Shown: piece by piece, positions 1 through 6,206 of the stretch
Layout of the letters: each line of letters begins with the position of its first letter
How positions within the stretch are numbered: position 1 is the stretch's first letter
NCBI GenBank assembly: GCA_021833045.1
Contig: JAKBGP010000054.1
Location: 1-11,108 of the forward strand
Origin: Thermoplasmata archaeon
Lineage (GTDB): Archaea; Thermoplasmatota; Thermoplasmata; Thermoplasmatales; Thermoplasmataceae
Reading direction: 5' to 3'
DNA: 11,108 bases
The notes under the pieces: model-generated
Told to the model about the DNA's origin: nothing
The model's database searches: none
Seen by the model: only the letters and a program-made list of their open reading frames with translations
Position numbers and translations under genes: made by a program

Positions 1-143
1 CAGGAAAGATTATAGTTGTGGACAATAATGATCAGGACAAAATCCTTGGAACTATTACGCTCTCGGAAATTTCTGAAGCATACAACAGGGAAATAAGGAG
101 AATGAAAGAAAGAACCCGGCCAAAGGGGAGCAGGGCAGTGTAA
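1..143 (+). CDS. C-terminal end of a CBS-domain protein, probably a CLC-type chloride channel (partial)
   Basis: The gene begins before the window. The last 46 codons (from base 3) are visible and end at TAA 141-143. They read as the end of a CBS domain: a hydrophobic beta strand (GKIIVVD), then ILGTITLSEISEAYN, matching the usual CBS ending where a glycine-containing strand is followed by a helix beginning with Ser/Asp. A basic tail of about 18 residues follows. CBS domains bind adenine nucleotides and regulate the protein they are fused to. The ending EAYNREI is familiar to me from archaeal CLC chloride channels or transporters with C-terminal CBS pairs, but other CBS proteins cannot be excluded because the main domain lies outside the window. 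The gene converges on the DUF929 gene with an 18-base gap. Confidence 0.65.
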   Translation, partial: GKIIVVDNNDQDKILGTITLSEISEAYNREIRRMKERTRPKGSRAV

Positions 144-145
144 AT

Positions 146-163
146 TATGAATAATTATTTTTT
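146..163 (+). terminator. A/T-rich convergent gap with T tract, possible terminator
   Basis: The gap between two convergent genes ends in a run of T (156-163 on the plus strand). Archaeal RNA polymerase can stop at T-rich tracts without a hairpin, so this would suit the upstream CBS-domain gene. The assignment rests on base composition and position only. Confidence 0.3.
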
Positions 164-1040
164 ATTGCGCATCATTTACTATCTGAGATATGTAACTTAC
201 ACCACTCGTTATCCCTGAGTATTGTGCACTGTTGTTAAGCATATAGGATGGTGAATTTCCCTGAATGGTCAATGGGCTATATAATGCACCCTCAAGGAAA
301 TATGTACCACCGTTACCGCTTATAATTATACACGTTGTAAGATGACCAGCGAAATTGGCAAGTGGTTCTGTTGTGGTGCTGGTAGCGTCAGTGGGAACAT
401 AGGTCTGGTAATCTACAAAATCGTTGATAACTGCGGATGGAAATCCAGATGTTGATTTCAAAGTGGTTATTCCTTCGTTCACCAGTGCCTGGCTTGGTGT
501 CTGTGGAAATTGTTCTGGATAAACGTAATCTACATGGAAATTAACTGTCACTTTATTGTTGTTGAATGAGAAGTTCGTGAAAAGCAGACCAGGTATATTG
601 TTAATGTTTTCAGATGGATCGCTGTAATGGTATGAGATTATGTAGTTTCTGCTATGGTAAGTCTGGTTTATGTATTGATACCATATCCAACTTTCTGCTG
701 CTCCAATTGGGCAACCTCTCCATGACATAAAATATATGTTGACCTGATTTTTTGTCCCAAGATTTCCACTGGAAATATTTGCAAACTCTCCAGCTTTTAT
801 GAATGATGGCAAGCCACTTGAACTGCTGGATCCAGACGAACCTCCATATGGATTCAGATTTACAACACCGCTTGCATCAAGAACGACTGAAATAAGGATT
901 ACTGCAACCAGAATGGTGATTATTCCCATAAAAGTTTTATTATTTAATAAATTTCTAAATTTTGATGAAAAAGTCTCACTTTCGCCAACCTTTTTAGTAT
1001 CTGCCAGACCTTTTTTCTTTTTGTTGCTGTTTGAAGACAC
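162..1040 (-). CDS. DUF929-type membrane-anchored extracytoplasmic protein
   Basis: A 292-residue protein starting at GTG. It has a basic cytoplasmic N-terminus (residues 1-36, with KKKK at 7-10), one transmembrane helix (about 37-55), a Gly/Ser linker (66-76), and an outer domain. That domain carries SWRGCPIGAAESW (106-118), the signature I associate with the archaeal DUF929 family of Sulfolobales and Thermoplasmatales. Cys110 lies in this motif and a second cysteine, Cys237, lies far downstream, so a disulfide or thioredoxin-like redox role is conceivable but unproven. Several N-glycosylation sequons (NIS 88, NQT 125, NFS 156, NNS 269) fit a cell-surface protein. A TATA-like box (1057-1068) lies about 22 bases before the start with no obvious ribosome binding site, suggesting a leaderless transcript. 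The biological function is unknown. A signal anchor is more likely than a cleaved signal peptide. Confidence 0.75.
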   Translation of the reverse strand: MSSNSNKKKKGLADTKKVGESETFSSKFRNLLNNKTFMGIITILVAVILISVVLDASGVVNLNPYGGSSGSSSSSGLPSFIKAGEFANISSGNLGTKNQVNIYFMSWRGCPIGAAESWIWYQYINQTYHSRNYIISYHYSDPSENINNIPGLLFTNFSFNNNKVTVNFHVDYVYPEQFPQTPSQALVNEGITTLKSTSGFPSAVINDFVDYQTYVPTDATSTTTEPLANFAGHLTTCIIISGNGGTYFLEGALYSPLTIQGNSPSYMLNNSAQYSGITSGVSYISQIVNDAQ

Positions 1041-1056
1041 AATAAAAGAGTTAATG

Positions 1057-1068
1057 AAAATATAAAAT
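1057..1068. promoter_or_regulatory. TATA-like box between divergent DUF929 and oxidoreductase genes
   Basis: AAAATATAAAAT lies in the 76-base divergent gap. On the minus strand its centre is about 22 bases from the GTG of the DUF929 gene, fitting leaderless transcription. Read on the plus strand it could also serve the oxidoreductase gene, giving a leader of about 27 bases. Which direction it serves cannot be told from the sequence. Confidence 0.4.
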
Positions 1069-1116
1069 ACTTTCTTTCAGTAACAAATTTCTTATTTCCA
1101 GACTCACTATCTTCTT

Positions 1117-2076
1117 ATGAAATATGGAATCATAGGTCTGGGAAATCATGCGCTCAACAGAATTATGCCCTCTATCGTTTCCAGTGGAAGCGAAATTTTC
1201 GGCATCACCACGACTAACAGTGAGAAAGGTAGAACGGTTTCAGATCAATATTCATGCAAATATTTTGGCACCTATGATGAAATGTTAAGATCAGATATAG
1301 AGAATGTATATATCGCATCTCCCAACTTTCTCCATTATGAACATGCCATGAAAGCTATCAGGAATGGGAAGAATATATTGATGGAAAAACCCATGACTCT
1401 CAGGGCAGTTGAAGCAAAGGACATAATGGAACTTTCAAAAGAAAAAAATGTCAGGGTTGCAGTTGGGTTTCATCTCAGGATGCATCCTTCTGTCAAATTT
1501 GTCAAAAATAGGGTCGCTGATACCCAATCACCAATTAAACTCATTTCAGGATACTGGGGCCACCTGAGCACCTCACAAAGGAATATCACCGATGATAACA
1601 GATGGTGGGGAGAGTATGAAAAGTCCGGAGGTGGTTCAGTTATGGGAACAGGAGTTCATATTATTGACACCATATTGAACGTAGCGGGAAAGTTTCCGAG
1701 AAAGGTAACTGCCTTAGCTCTTCCTGAAGGTTCAATGATCGACAGATCAATGATCATAAACATGCAATTTGAAAGTTTTATCTCCACAGCATACAGTTCC
1801 AGGGAGACATCCCAATCGAGCAACGATCTCGTAATCGTGACTGAAGGAGAAGAAATCAGGGTAAGAAACTTTTTTTCCACATCTATTGATTATGAAATAC
1901 TGGTAAATGGAAATTCCATGCAGAAAGAATCAGGCGGAAATATATATGCAAAGGAAATTGCCGAATTTGAGAAAGCTGTATCCGGGGAAGAATCGCACAT
2001 TGCAAGGGATAAGGATGGCTATTACGTCGTAAGGATAATAGAGGATGCGCACAGATACATGTCCATGGCAAGATAG
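1117..2076 (+). CDS. Gfo/Idh/MocA-family NAD(P)-dependent oxidoreductase
   Basis: A 319-residue protein, normal for a family that oxidises or reduces hydroxyls of sugars, inositols and related compounds using NAD(P). The N-terminal Rossmann fold begins at once with GIIGLGNHA (4-12). The next landmarks are ASPNFLHYEHAMKAI (67-81) and the family's EKP motif (90-92), whose lysine normally helps bind substrate and cofactor. The C-terminal domain has GGGSVMGTGVHIID (171-184), with the His181/Asp184 pair of the usual GxHxxD catalytic motif. The Asp that often precedes this motif (as in LLDLG) is replaced here by Gly. The substrate cannot be read from sequence; a sugar dehydrogenase is most likely, since Thermoplasmatales use non-phosphorylative sugar oxidation. 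The start ATG has no clear ribosome binding site. The gene stands alone, followed by transposon debris. Confidence 0.85.
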   Translation: MKYGIIGLGNHALNRIMPSIVSSGSEIFGITTTNSEKGRTVSDQYSCKYFGTYDEMLRSDIENVYIASPNFLHYEHAMKAIRNGKNILMEKPMTLRAVEAKDIMELSKEKNVRVAVGFHLRMHPSVKFVKNRVADTQSPIKLISGYWGHLSTSQRNITDDNRWWGEYEKSGGGSVMGTGVHIIDTILNVAGKFPRKVTALALPEGSMIDRSMIINMQFESFISTAYSSRETSQSSNDLVIVTEGEEIRVRNFFSTSIDYEILVNGNSMQKESGGNIYAKEIAEFEKAVSGEESHIARDKDGYYVVRIIEDAHRYMSMAR

Positions 2077-2094
2077 ATGCTGGAGTCAACTAAT

Positions 2095-2382
2095 ACACCA
2101 TGAAAGGTTGTAGCTAGTTGTTTTGCCCCCATCATGCATGGGACCACTTTCCAACTGCTCTCATGCCACGTAGGTTCCTCTATCAAGGTTGTTCTTGTTG
2201 AATGTTTGTTCAGAAAAACTATAGTCCACAACCATCTGACATGCTTCCATGAATTGTCTTCCTGTTTCCAGAAGAAATCTGTAATAGAGACGTTTCAGTT
2301 CAATAGTTCTGAACACTTTGTAATGGATTGTTTTTCTCGAATATAATGCTTCCCCTGAGAGAAGCCCCTGTCTCAATGCCAT
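2095..2382 (-). pseudogene. tnpB: N-terminal remnant of an IS200/IS605-type tnpB (OrfB) gene
   Basis: Two minus-strand reading frames join into one TnpB-like N-terminus. The first (2382-2161) includes RTIELKRLYYRFLLETGRQF, then EACQMVVDYSF, then FNKNNLDRGTYVA, and hits a stop. The other frame picks up at about 2165 with HESSWKVVPCMMGAKQLATT and then fades near the end of the neighbouring oxidoreductase gene. The pattern (an alanine-cysteine helix, FN, a Leu-x-Arg-x-Thr-Tyr box, then a short loop and an alanine-rich helix) is what archaeal TnpB proteins show in their first 100 residues. No RuvC-like catalytic region, zinc finger or transposase tnpA is present, so the copy is broken by a frameshift and a large 3' truncation. 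This explains most of the otherwise gene-free stretch 2077-2467. The assignment comes from remembered family patterns and has not been searched. Confidence 0.55.
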
Positions 2383-2435
2383 GGCAACAAAGTTTTATTG
2401 CTCCACTAAAATTCCTGAGAAAAACTATAAAAAGT

Positions 2436-2444
2436 AATTTATAC
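2436..2444 (+). promoter_or_regulatory. TATA box of the rhodanese gene
   Basis: AATTTATAC is centred about 28 bases before the ATG at 2468, the distance expected if transcription starts at or next to the start codon. No Shine-Dalgarno-like sequence lies in between, so a leaderless transcript is likely. Confidence 0.5.
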
Positions 2445-2467
2445 CCTTTTTTAAATTCTCACTGGCA

Positions 2468-3280
2468 ATGCCAGAAAAAATATTCATAGACGCAGAAAGG
2501 GCTTCAAAGATTATTGATAATGTCATTTTTTATGATTGCAGGTACAGACTGACAGAGTCAGATTTTGGTGAAAGGGAATACAAGAAGGCACACATACCTG
2601 GAGCATACTTTTTTGATTTGAACAGGGATCTTGCTGGAAAGGTAGATGTGGAAGGTGGAAGGCATCCACTGCCTGACCTTGAGATATTTAAAGAAAAACT
2701 GGAGAAAACAGGACTCACTGATGAGACTACAGCAATCTGTTATGATGATAATCTTTCAGGAGCCGCAAGAATGTGGTTCCTTCTAAATCTTATCGGACAC
2801 AGCAACACATTTATCCTGAATGGGGGGATAGAAGCATGGAAGAGTATAGGGGCCCCTGTTACTGCAAATATTCCATCTCACAGAATTGATGGAAAAATCA
2901 GTCTGAAATTAAACAAAAGTATTCTCGTCGATATGGATAAAGTAAGGGAATCTATTGGAAAATACCAGATAATTGATGTAAGGGATGAAACCAGATTCCT
3001 TGGGAGATCAGAGCCCATAGACAGGATCCCAGGCAGAATACCGGGCTCAATAAACATACCATTCCAGAATCTCATTAATGGTTCATATCTGAAGAGTGAT
3101 GAGGAGTTAAGGGATATTCTGAAATTAGCTGAAAACGATACAATTCTTTATTGTGGTTCCGGCGTTACTTCATGTGTTACCTTTGCAGTTCTAAAGATGC
3201 TTGGGAAAAATCCCCTCCTCTATCTCGGGAGTTACAGTGATTGGATAAGCCGCAAGGACAACAATGTGGAACTTGGTTGA
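2468..3280 (+). CDS. Two-domain sulfurtransferase (rhodanese / 3-mercaptopyruvate type)
   Basis: A 270-residue tandem rhodanese, the usual length for this class. It moves sulfane sulfur from thiosulfate or 3-mercaptopyruvate to an acceptor such as cyanide or a thiol, presumably in the cytoplasm, as there is no signal peptide or membrane segment. The N-terminal inactive domain (about 1-135) contains DCRYRL (23-28), the strand-turn AHIPGAYFFDLNRDLA (41-56), and GGRHPLPD (63-70). The C-terminal active domain (about 150-270) contains IIDVRDETRF (168-177), GRIPGSINIPF (189-199), and the active loop CGSGVT with nucleophile Cys229. A CGSGVT loop is typical of 3-mercaptopyruvate sulfurtransferases, whereas classic rhodaneses have CRKGVT, so the mercaptopyruvate type is favoured. 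The ATG at 2468 sits at leaderless spacing from a TATA box. The gene appears monocistronic. Confidence 0.9.
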   Translation: MPEKIFIDAERASKIIDNVIFYDCRYRLTESDFGEREYKKAHIPGAYFFDLNRDLAGKVDVEGGRHPLPDLEIFKEKLEKTGLTDETTAICYDDNLSGAARMWFLLNLIGHSNTFILNGGIEAWKSIGAPVTANIPSHRIDGKISLKLNKSILVDMDKVRESIGKYQIIDVRDETRFLGRSEPIDRIPGRIPGSINIPFQNLINGSYLKSDEELRDILKLAENDTILYCGSGVTSCVTFAVLKMLGKNPLLYLGSYSDWISRKDNNVELG

Positions 3281-3318
3281 CATCTTCTGCATCGCAAATT
3301 CATTGGCTTTCTTGCCAA

Positions 3319-3349
3319 AATATTATTAATTTCGTAATCCAATAATATT
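3319..3349. repeat. 9-base inverted repeat in the rhodanese-thiolase gap
   Basis: AATATTATT (3319-3327) and its exact complement AATAATATT (3341-3349) are separated by 13 bases, so the arm centres are 22 bases apart, about two helical turns. It could be a dimeric regulator site upstream of the thiolase operon promoter or a weak A/T stem at the end of the rhodanese transcript. The rest of the 3281-3446 gap is A/T-rich and shows no gene. Confidence 0.4.
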
Positions 3350-3403
3350 GTTTCATTCATTTCGATTGCTATAATTTTCCTTACTGACAAAATAATTATA
3401 ATT

Positions 3404-3412
3404 GGATATAAA
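3404..3412 (+). promoter_or_regulatory. TATA box of the thiolase operon
   Basis: GGATATAAA is a good archaeal TATA match. A start of transcription about 26 bases downstream falls near 3434 and leaves a short leader of about 19 bases. This leader carries AGGTGATC, complementary to the archaeal 16S 3' tail, immediately before the ATG at 3453. Confidence 0.5.
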
Positions 3413-3413
3413 T

Positions 3414-3432
3414 CCTTAAAAAACTTTTAAGG
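3414..3432. promoter_or_regulatory. Perfect 19-base dyad between TATA box and predicted start, candidate operator
   Basis: CCTTAAAA and TTTTAAGG form a perfect 8-base inverted repeat with a 3-base centre (AAC). The dyad begins about one base after the TATA box and ends at about the predicted transcript start. A protein bound there would block polymerase loading, so this is a good candidate repressor operator for the beta-oxidation operon. The binding protein is not known from the window. Confidence 0.45.
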
Positions 3433-3452
3433 CAGAGATAATACAGGTGATC

Positions 3453-4625
3453 ATGTCGAACGCAGATGTTTATATCATCTCTGCAAAAAGAACACCAATT
3501 GGAAAATTTGGCAAATCACTTAGAGACATTAACGCCACACGTCTTGGAGGTTACGCAATAAAAGCAGCAGTGGATTCTTCCGGGTTGAAAGGAGAAGACA
3601 TTCAAGAAGTTCTAATGGGAAATGTAATACAGGCTGGAAATGGCCAGAATCCAGCTGGACAATGTGCATCCTTTGCAGGACTTCCATATACAGTTACCAA
3701 GAATACGGTTAATGTTGTATGTGCTTCTGGAATGCTCGCACTGGAGAACGCATCAAGGGAAATTATGCTTGGAGAAAAAGATATAATTGTAGCAGGGGGT
3801 GCAGAGAATATGAGTATGGCCCCATTTCTCCTATCAAGTTCACTCAGATGGGGAGTGAAACAGATGTTTAATTCACAAGAGAAGATGATAGATTCAATGT
3901 TTCATGATGGGCTTCAGGACGCATTCTATGGAATGGCAATGGGATATTATTCCGATATAACTGCGAAGAAATTTAACATGAAAAGGGAATATCTGGATGA
4001 ATTTTCATTTCAGAGTCAGGAAAGGGCACTGAAGGCAACAGAGAAGGGTTCCTTCAGAAACGAGATAATAGAACTTCCGGAACTCAAAATTGATGAGGGT
4101 GTAAGGAAAACAAGCATGGATGTTCTTTCAAAACTTAAACCATCCTTCGGTGAGAATGGATTGCATACTGCAGGAAATTCTTCACAGATATCAGATGGTG
4201 CATCCGCCCTCGTTCTTGCTTCAGAGAAAGCCGTTAAAGAACATAATCTAAGGCCTATTGGTAAAATTACAGGTTTTACATCTGCATCAATGGATCCAAG
4301 GGAATTTGTAGAGGCTCCTGTACACTCAACCAGGGCACTATTGGATAAAAAGAATATGAAGATTGAGGATTTCGATCTGGTCGAGCATAATGAAGCATTT
4401 GCAGCTGCCTCACTTCTTGTGAGAGACATGCTCGGAGTCGATAATGACAGGTTTAATGTTAACGGAGGGGCCATTGCAATGGGCCATCCTCTTGGTAATA
4501 GTGGTTCAAGGATAGTTGTCACACTTCTTCACGCACTGAGAGCAAGAAAAATGAGCAATGGCATAGCTACGCTCTGCCATGGTGGAGGAGGAGGACACAG
4601 TATGTCTTTAGAGGTGGTAGAATGA
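3453..4625 (+). CDS. Acetyl-CoA C-acyltransferase (thiolase)
   Basis: A 390-residue thiolase that cleaves 3-ketoacyl-CoA with CoA, or condenses two acyl-CoAs in the reverse direction. Catalytic landmarks are complete: nucleophile Cys90 in NVVCASGM, His312 in EHNEAFA, His345 in NGGAIAMGHPLGNSGSR, and the second cysteine Cys375 in LCHGGGGG. The N-terminal domain also shows SAKRTPIGKFG (10-20). Length and motifs follow the bacterial-type degradative/biosynthetic thiolases, not the archaeal thiolase that works with a DUF35 partner and HMG-CoA synthase; neither partner is nearby. The ATG at 3453 was chosen over a GTG at 3447 because that GTG lies inside the AGGTGATC ribosome binding site. It is the first gene of a three-gene operon and overlaps the next gene by four bases, suggesting translational coupling. 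Chain-length specificity cannot be read. Confidence 0.93.
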   Translation: MSNADVYIISAKRTPIGKFGKSLRDINATRLGGYAIKAAVDSSGLKGEDIQEVLMGNVIQAGNGQNPAGQCASFAGLPYTVTKNTVNVVCASGMLALENASREIMLGEKDIIVAGGAENMSMAPFLLSSSLRWGVKQMFNSQEKMIDSMFHDGLQDAFYGMAMGYYSDITAKKFNMKREYLDEFSFQSQERALKATEKGSFRNEIIELPELKIDEGVRKTSMDVLSKLKPSFGENGLHTAGNSSQISDGASALVLASEKAVKEHNLRPIGKITGFTSASMDPREFVEAPVHSTRALLDKKNMKIEDFDLVEHNEAFAAASLLVRDMLGVDNDRFNVNGGAIAMGHPLGNSGSRIVVTLLHALRARKMSNGIATLCHGGGGGHSMSLEVVE

Positions 4626-5461
4626 ATGTAAGCGTAGTTGGAGCAGGAACAATGGGAAGAGGTATAGGTCAGGTATTTGCGCAGTCAGGCCACGATGTGA
4701 TCCTGATAGACATCAACAGGAATGTGCTGGAGTCTGCAGAATCAAACATAAAGGAATCGCTTTCAAGATTGAACAGGAAAGGCCTCCTGAAGGATAGTAT
4801 AGAATCAATCATCGGGAGAATAAAATACAGTTCAAGCATTGAGGACATAAAAAATAGCAAGATCATTATCGAGGCTGTTTTTGAGAAGATTGAGATAAAG
4901 AAGGAAACTCTGGAGATAATAAGCAAGTATGCCGATCCGCAGGCCATTATCGGCACAAACACTTCTTCCATTTCCATCAACACTCTTTCCCAGTATGTCA
5001 ATGGCAAGGAGAGATTTCTGGGAACGCATTTTTTTAATCCTGTTCCGGTGATGAAACTAGTTGAAATCATAACATCAGAAAGAACGGATGGCAGAGTCCT
5101 GGAAACAATAGAGAAGGTAATGATAGAAATAGGAAAAGATCCAGTTTTTTCAAAAGATTTCCCTGGTTTCGTTTCAAACAGGATACTCATGCCTCTCATA
5201 AGGGAAGCAATATTGACATTTGAACAGGGTGTTGCTTCAGCTGCTGATATCGATAAAACTTTCAGGCTAGGAATGAATCATCCCATGGGCCCCCTTGAAC
5301 TGGCAGATTTTGTAGGGCTTGATGTGTGTTATGATGTTCTGGAGGTTCTTTACCGGGATTATGGGGATCCAAGATTCAAGCCACCAATCACTCTCAAGAA
5401 TATGGTGACTGCAGGAAAGCTCGGAAGAAAATCATCAGAAGGATTCTATATTTACAGGTGA
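4622..5461 (+). CDS. 3-hydroxyacyl-CoA dehydrogenase
   Basis: A 279-residue stand-alone dehydrogenase that oxidises (S)-3-hydroxyacyl-CoA to 3-ketoacyl-CoA with NAD+, supplying the substrate of the thiolase encoded just upstream. The N-terminal Rossmann fold has VVGAGTMGRGI (5-15), and an acidic Asp30 at the end of strand 2 favours NAD over NADP. Catalytic residues are visible: Ser115 in NTSS, His136 in GTHFFNPVPVMKLVE with its paired Glu148, and Asn186 in FVSNRIL. The C-terminal helical domain contains GMNHPMGPLELADFVGLD (217-234), and the sequence ends with the common GRKSSEGFYIY. There is no fused enoyl-CoA hydratase domain, in contrast to bacterial FadB/FadJ; that function is on the next gene. 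The start overlaps the thiolase stop (ATGA) and a GAGGTGG ribosome binding site lies at 4611-4617. Confidence 0.93.
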   Translation: MNVSVVGAGTMGRGIGQVFAQSGHDVILIDINRNVLESAESNIKESLSRLNRKGLLKDSIESIIGRIKYSSSIEDIKNSKIIIEAVFEKIEIKKETLEIISKYADPQAIIGTNTSSISINTLSQYVNGKERFLGTHFFNPVPVMKLVEIITSERTDGRVLETIEKVMIEIGKDPVFSKDFPGFVSNRILMPLIREAILTFEQGVASAADIDKTFRLGMNHPMGPLELADFVGLDVCYDVLEVLYRDYGDPRFKPPITLKNMVTAGKLGRKSSEGFYIYR

Positions 5462-5465
5462 AATA

Positions 5466-6203
5466 ATGGAAAATATTAAGGTTCAACATTCTGGAAAGGT
5501 AGCTGATATTCAGATAAACTGCAAGAATCTTATGAATCCTCTCACAGTGGAAGTTCTGGAGGAAATCGAAGAGACCCTGAAAGATGAGGGTAAGATAGGT
5601 CTGATTTCTGGAATGAACAGAGCATTCAGTGCAGGCGCAAACATCAATGGGTTTATTGATCTTCAACCTCAGAAGGCATATGAATTCTCCAGAAGAGGTC
5701 ATGACGTGATGAATTTCATTGCTGAAAGAAAAATGCCGGTTATAGCAGCAATTCATGGGTTTGCGCTTGGCGGAGGCATGGAACTCGCAATTGCATGTGA
5801 TTACAGAATTGCCCATCCATCAACAATTATGGGACTTCCAGAAATAACACTGGGGATACTTCCGGGATTTGGCGGCACACAGAGGTTACGCCATCTTGTA
5901 GGGGAGACAATGGCCTTTGAACTAGCCACCACAGGAAAGAAATTTAGCGCTGAGGTTGCAAAACAGATTGGAATACTCAACGAGATAACGGAAAATTACT
6001 ATCAGAGGGGGATGGATGTTGCCAAACAGTATGAAAAACTTCCGGCAGAAGCTCTCGGATATATCAAAGAACTCATAAGGACCAAACACGATGATAATTT
6101 CTATCTGGAGATGGAATACTTTGGGAGAATCTTCGGAACAGAGGATCAGAAAGAAGGCGTGAGAGCATTTCTGGAAAAAAGGGAAGCTTCATTCAATCAA
6201 TAA
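5466..6203 (+). CDS. Enoyl-CoA hydratase (crotonase family)
   Basis: A 245-residue crotonase-fold enzyme that hydrates trans-2-enoyl-CoA to (S)-3-hydroxyacyl-CoA, completing a hydratase-dehydrogenase-thiolase set with the two upstream genes. The oxyanion-hole segments are FSAGANI (54-60) and ALGGGMELAIACDYR (100-114). Both acid/base glutamates of true hydratases are present: Glu106 in GGGMELA and Glu126 in GLPEITLGILPGFGGTQRL. This favours hydratase over crotonase relatives such as isomerases, which lack one of them. The C-terminal helices (about 195-245) are complete and normal in length. The start lies four bases after the preceding stop, with AGGTGA (5456-5461) as ribosome binding site spanning that stop. 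It converges on rpiA, with only three bases between the coding ends. Confidence 0.92.
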   Translation: MENIKVQHSGKVADIQINCKNLMNPLTVEVLEEIEETLKDEGKIGLISGMNRAFSAGANINGFIDLQPQKAYEFSRRGHDVMNFIAERKMPVIAAIHGFALGGGMELAIACDYRIAHPSTIMGLPEITLGILPGFGGTQRLRHLVGETMAFELATTGKKFSAEVAKQIGILNEITENYYQRGMDVAKQYEKLPAEALGYIKELIRTKHDDNFYLEMEYFGRIFGTEDQKEGVRAFLEKREASFNQ

Positions 6204-6206
6204 AAT

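Noticed and set aside
799..1065. 88-codon plus-strand frame inside the DUF929 gene
   Set aside because: It is the reverse of the linker and transmembrane region of a recognisable protein and has no family similarity.
2134..2346. 70-codon plus-strand frame in the gap after the oxidoreductase
   Set aside because: The minus strand of the same stretch reads as a TnpB N-terminus across a frameshift; the plus-strand product is Cys/Phe/Ser-rich with no pattern.
3447..3452. GTG start for the thiolase
   Set aside because: The GTG lies inside the AGGTGATC ribosome binding site; the ATG at 3453 gives the usual thiolase N-terminus.
4016..4522. 168-codon open frame antisense to the thiolase
   Set aside because: It shows no recognisable motif, its composition follows from the codon pattern of the conserved thiolase on the other strand, and it lacks a promoter or ribosome binding site.
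4669..5199. 176-codon open frame antisense to the 3-hydroxyacyl-CoA dehydrogenase
   Set aside because: It mirrors a strongly conserved enzyme gene and has no independent coding signal.
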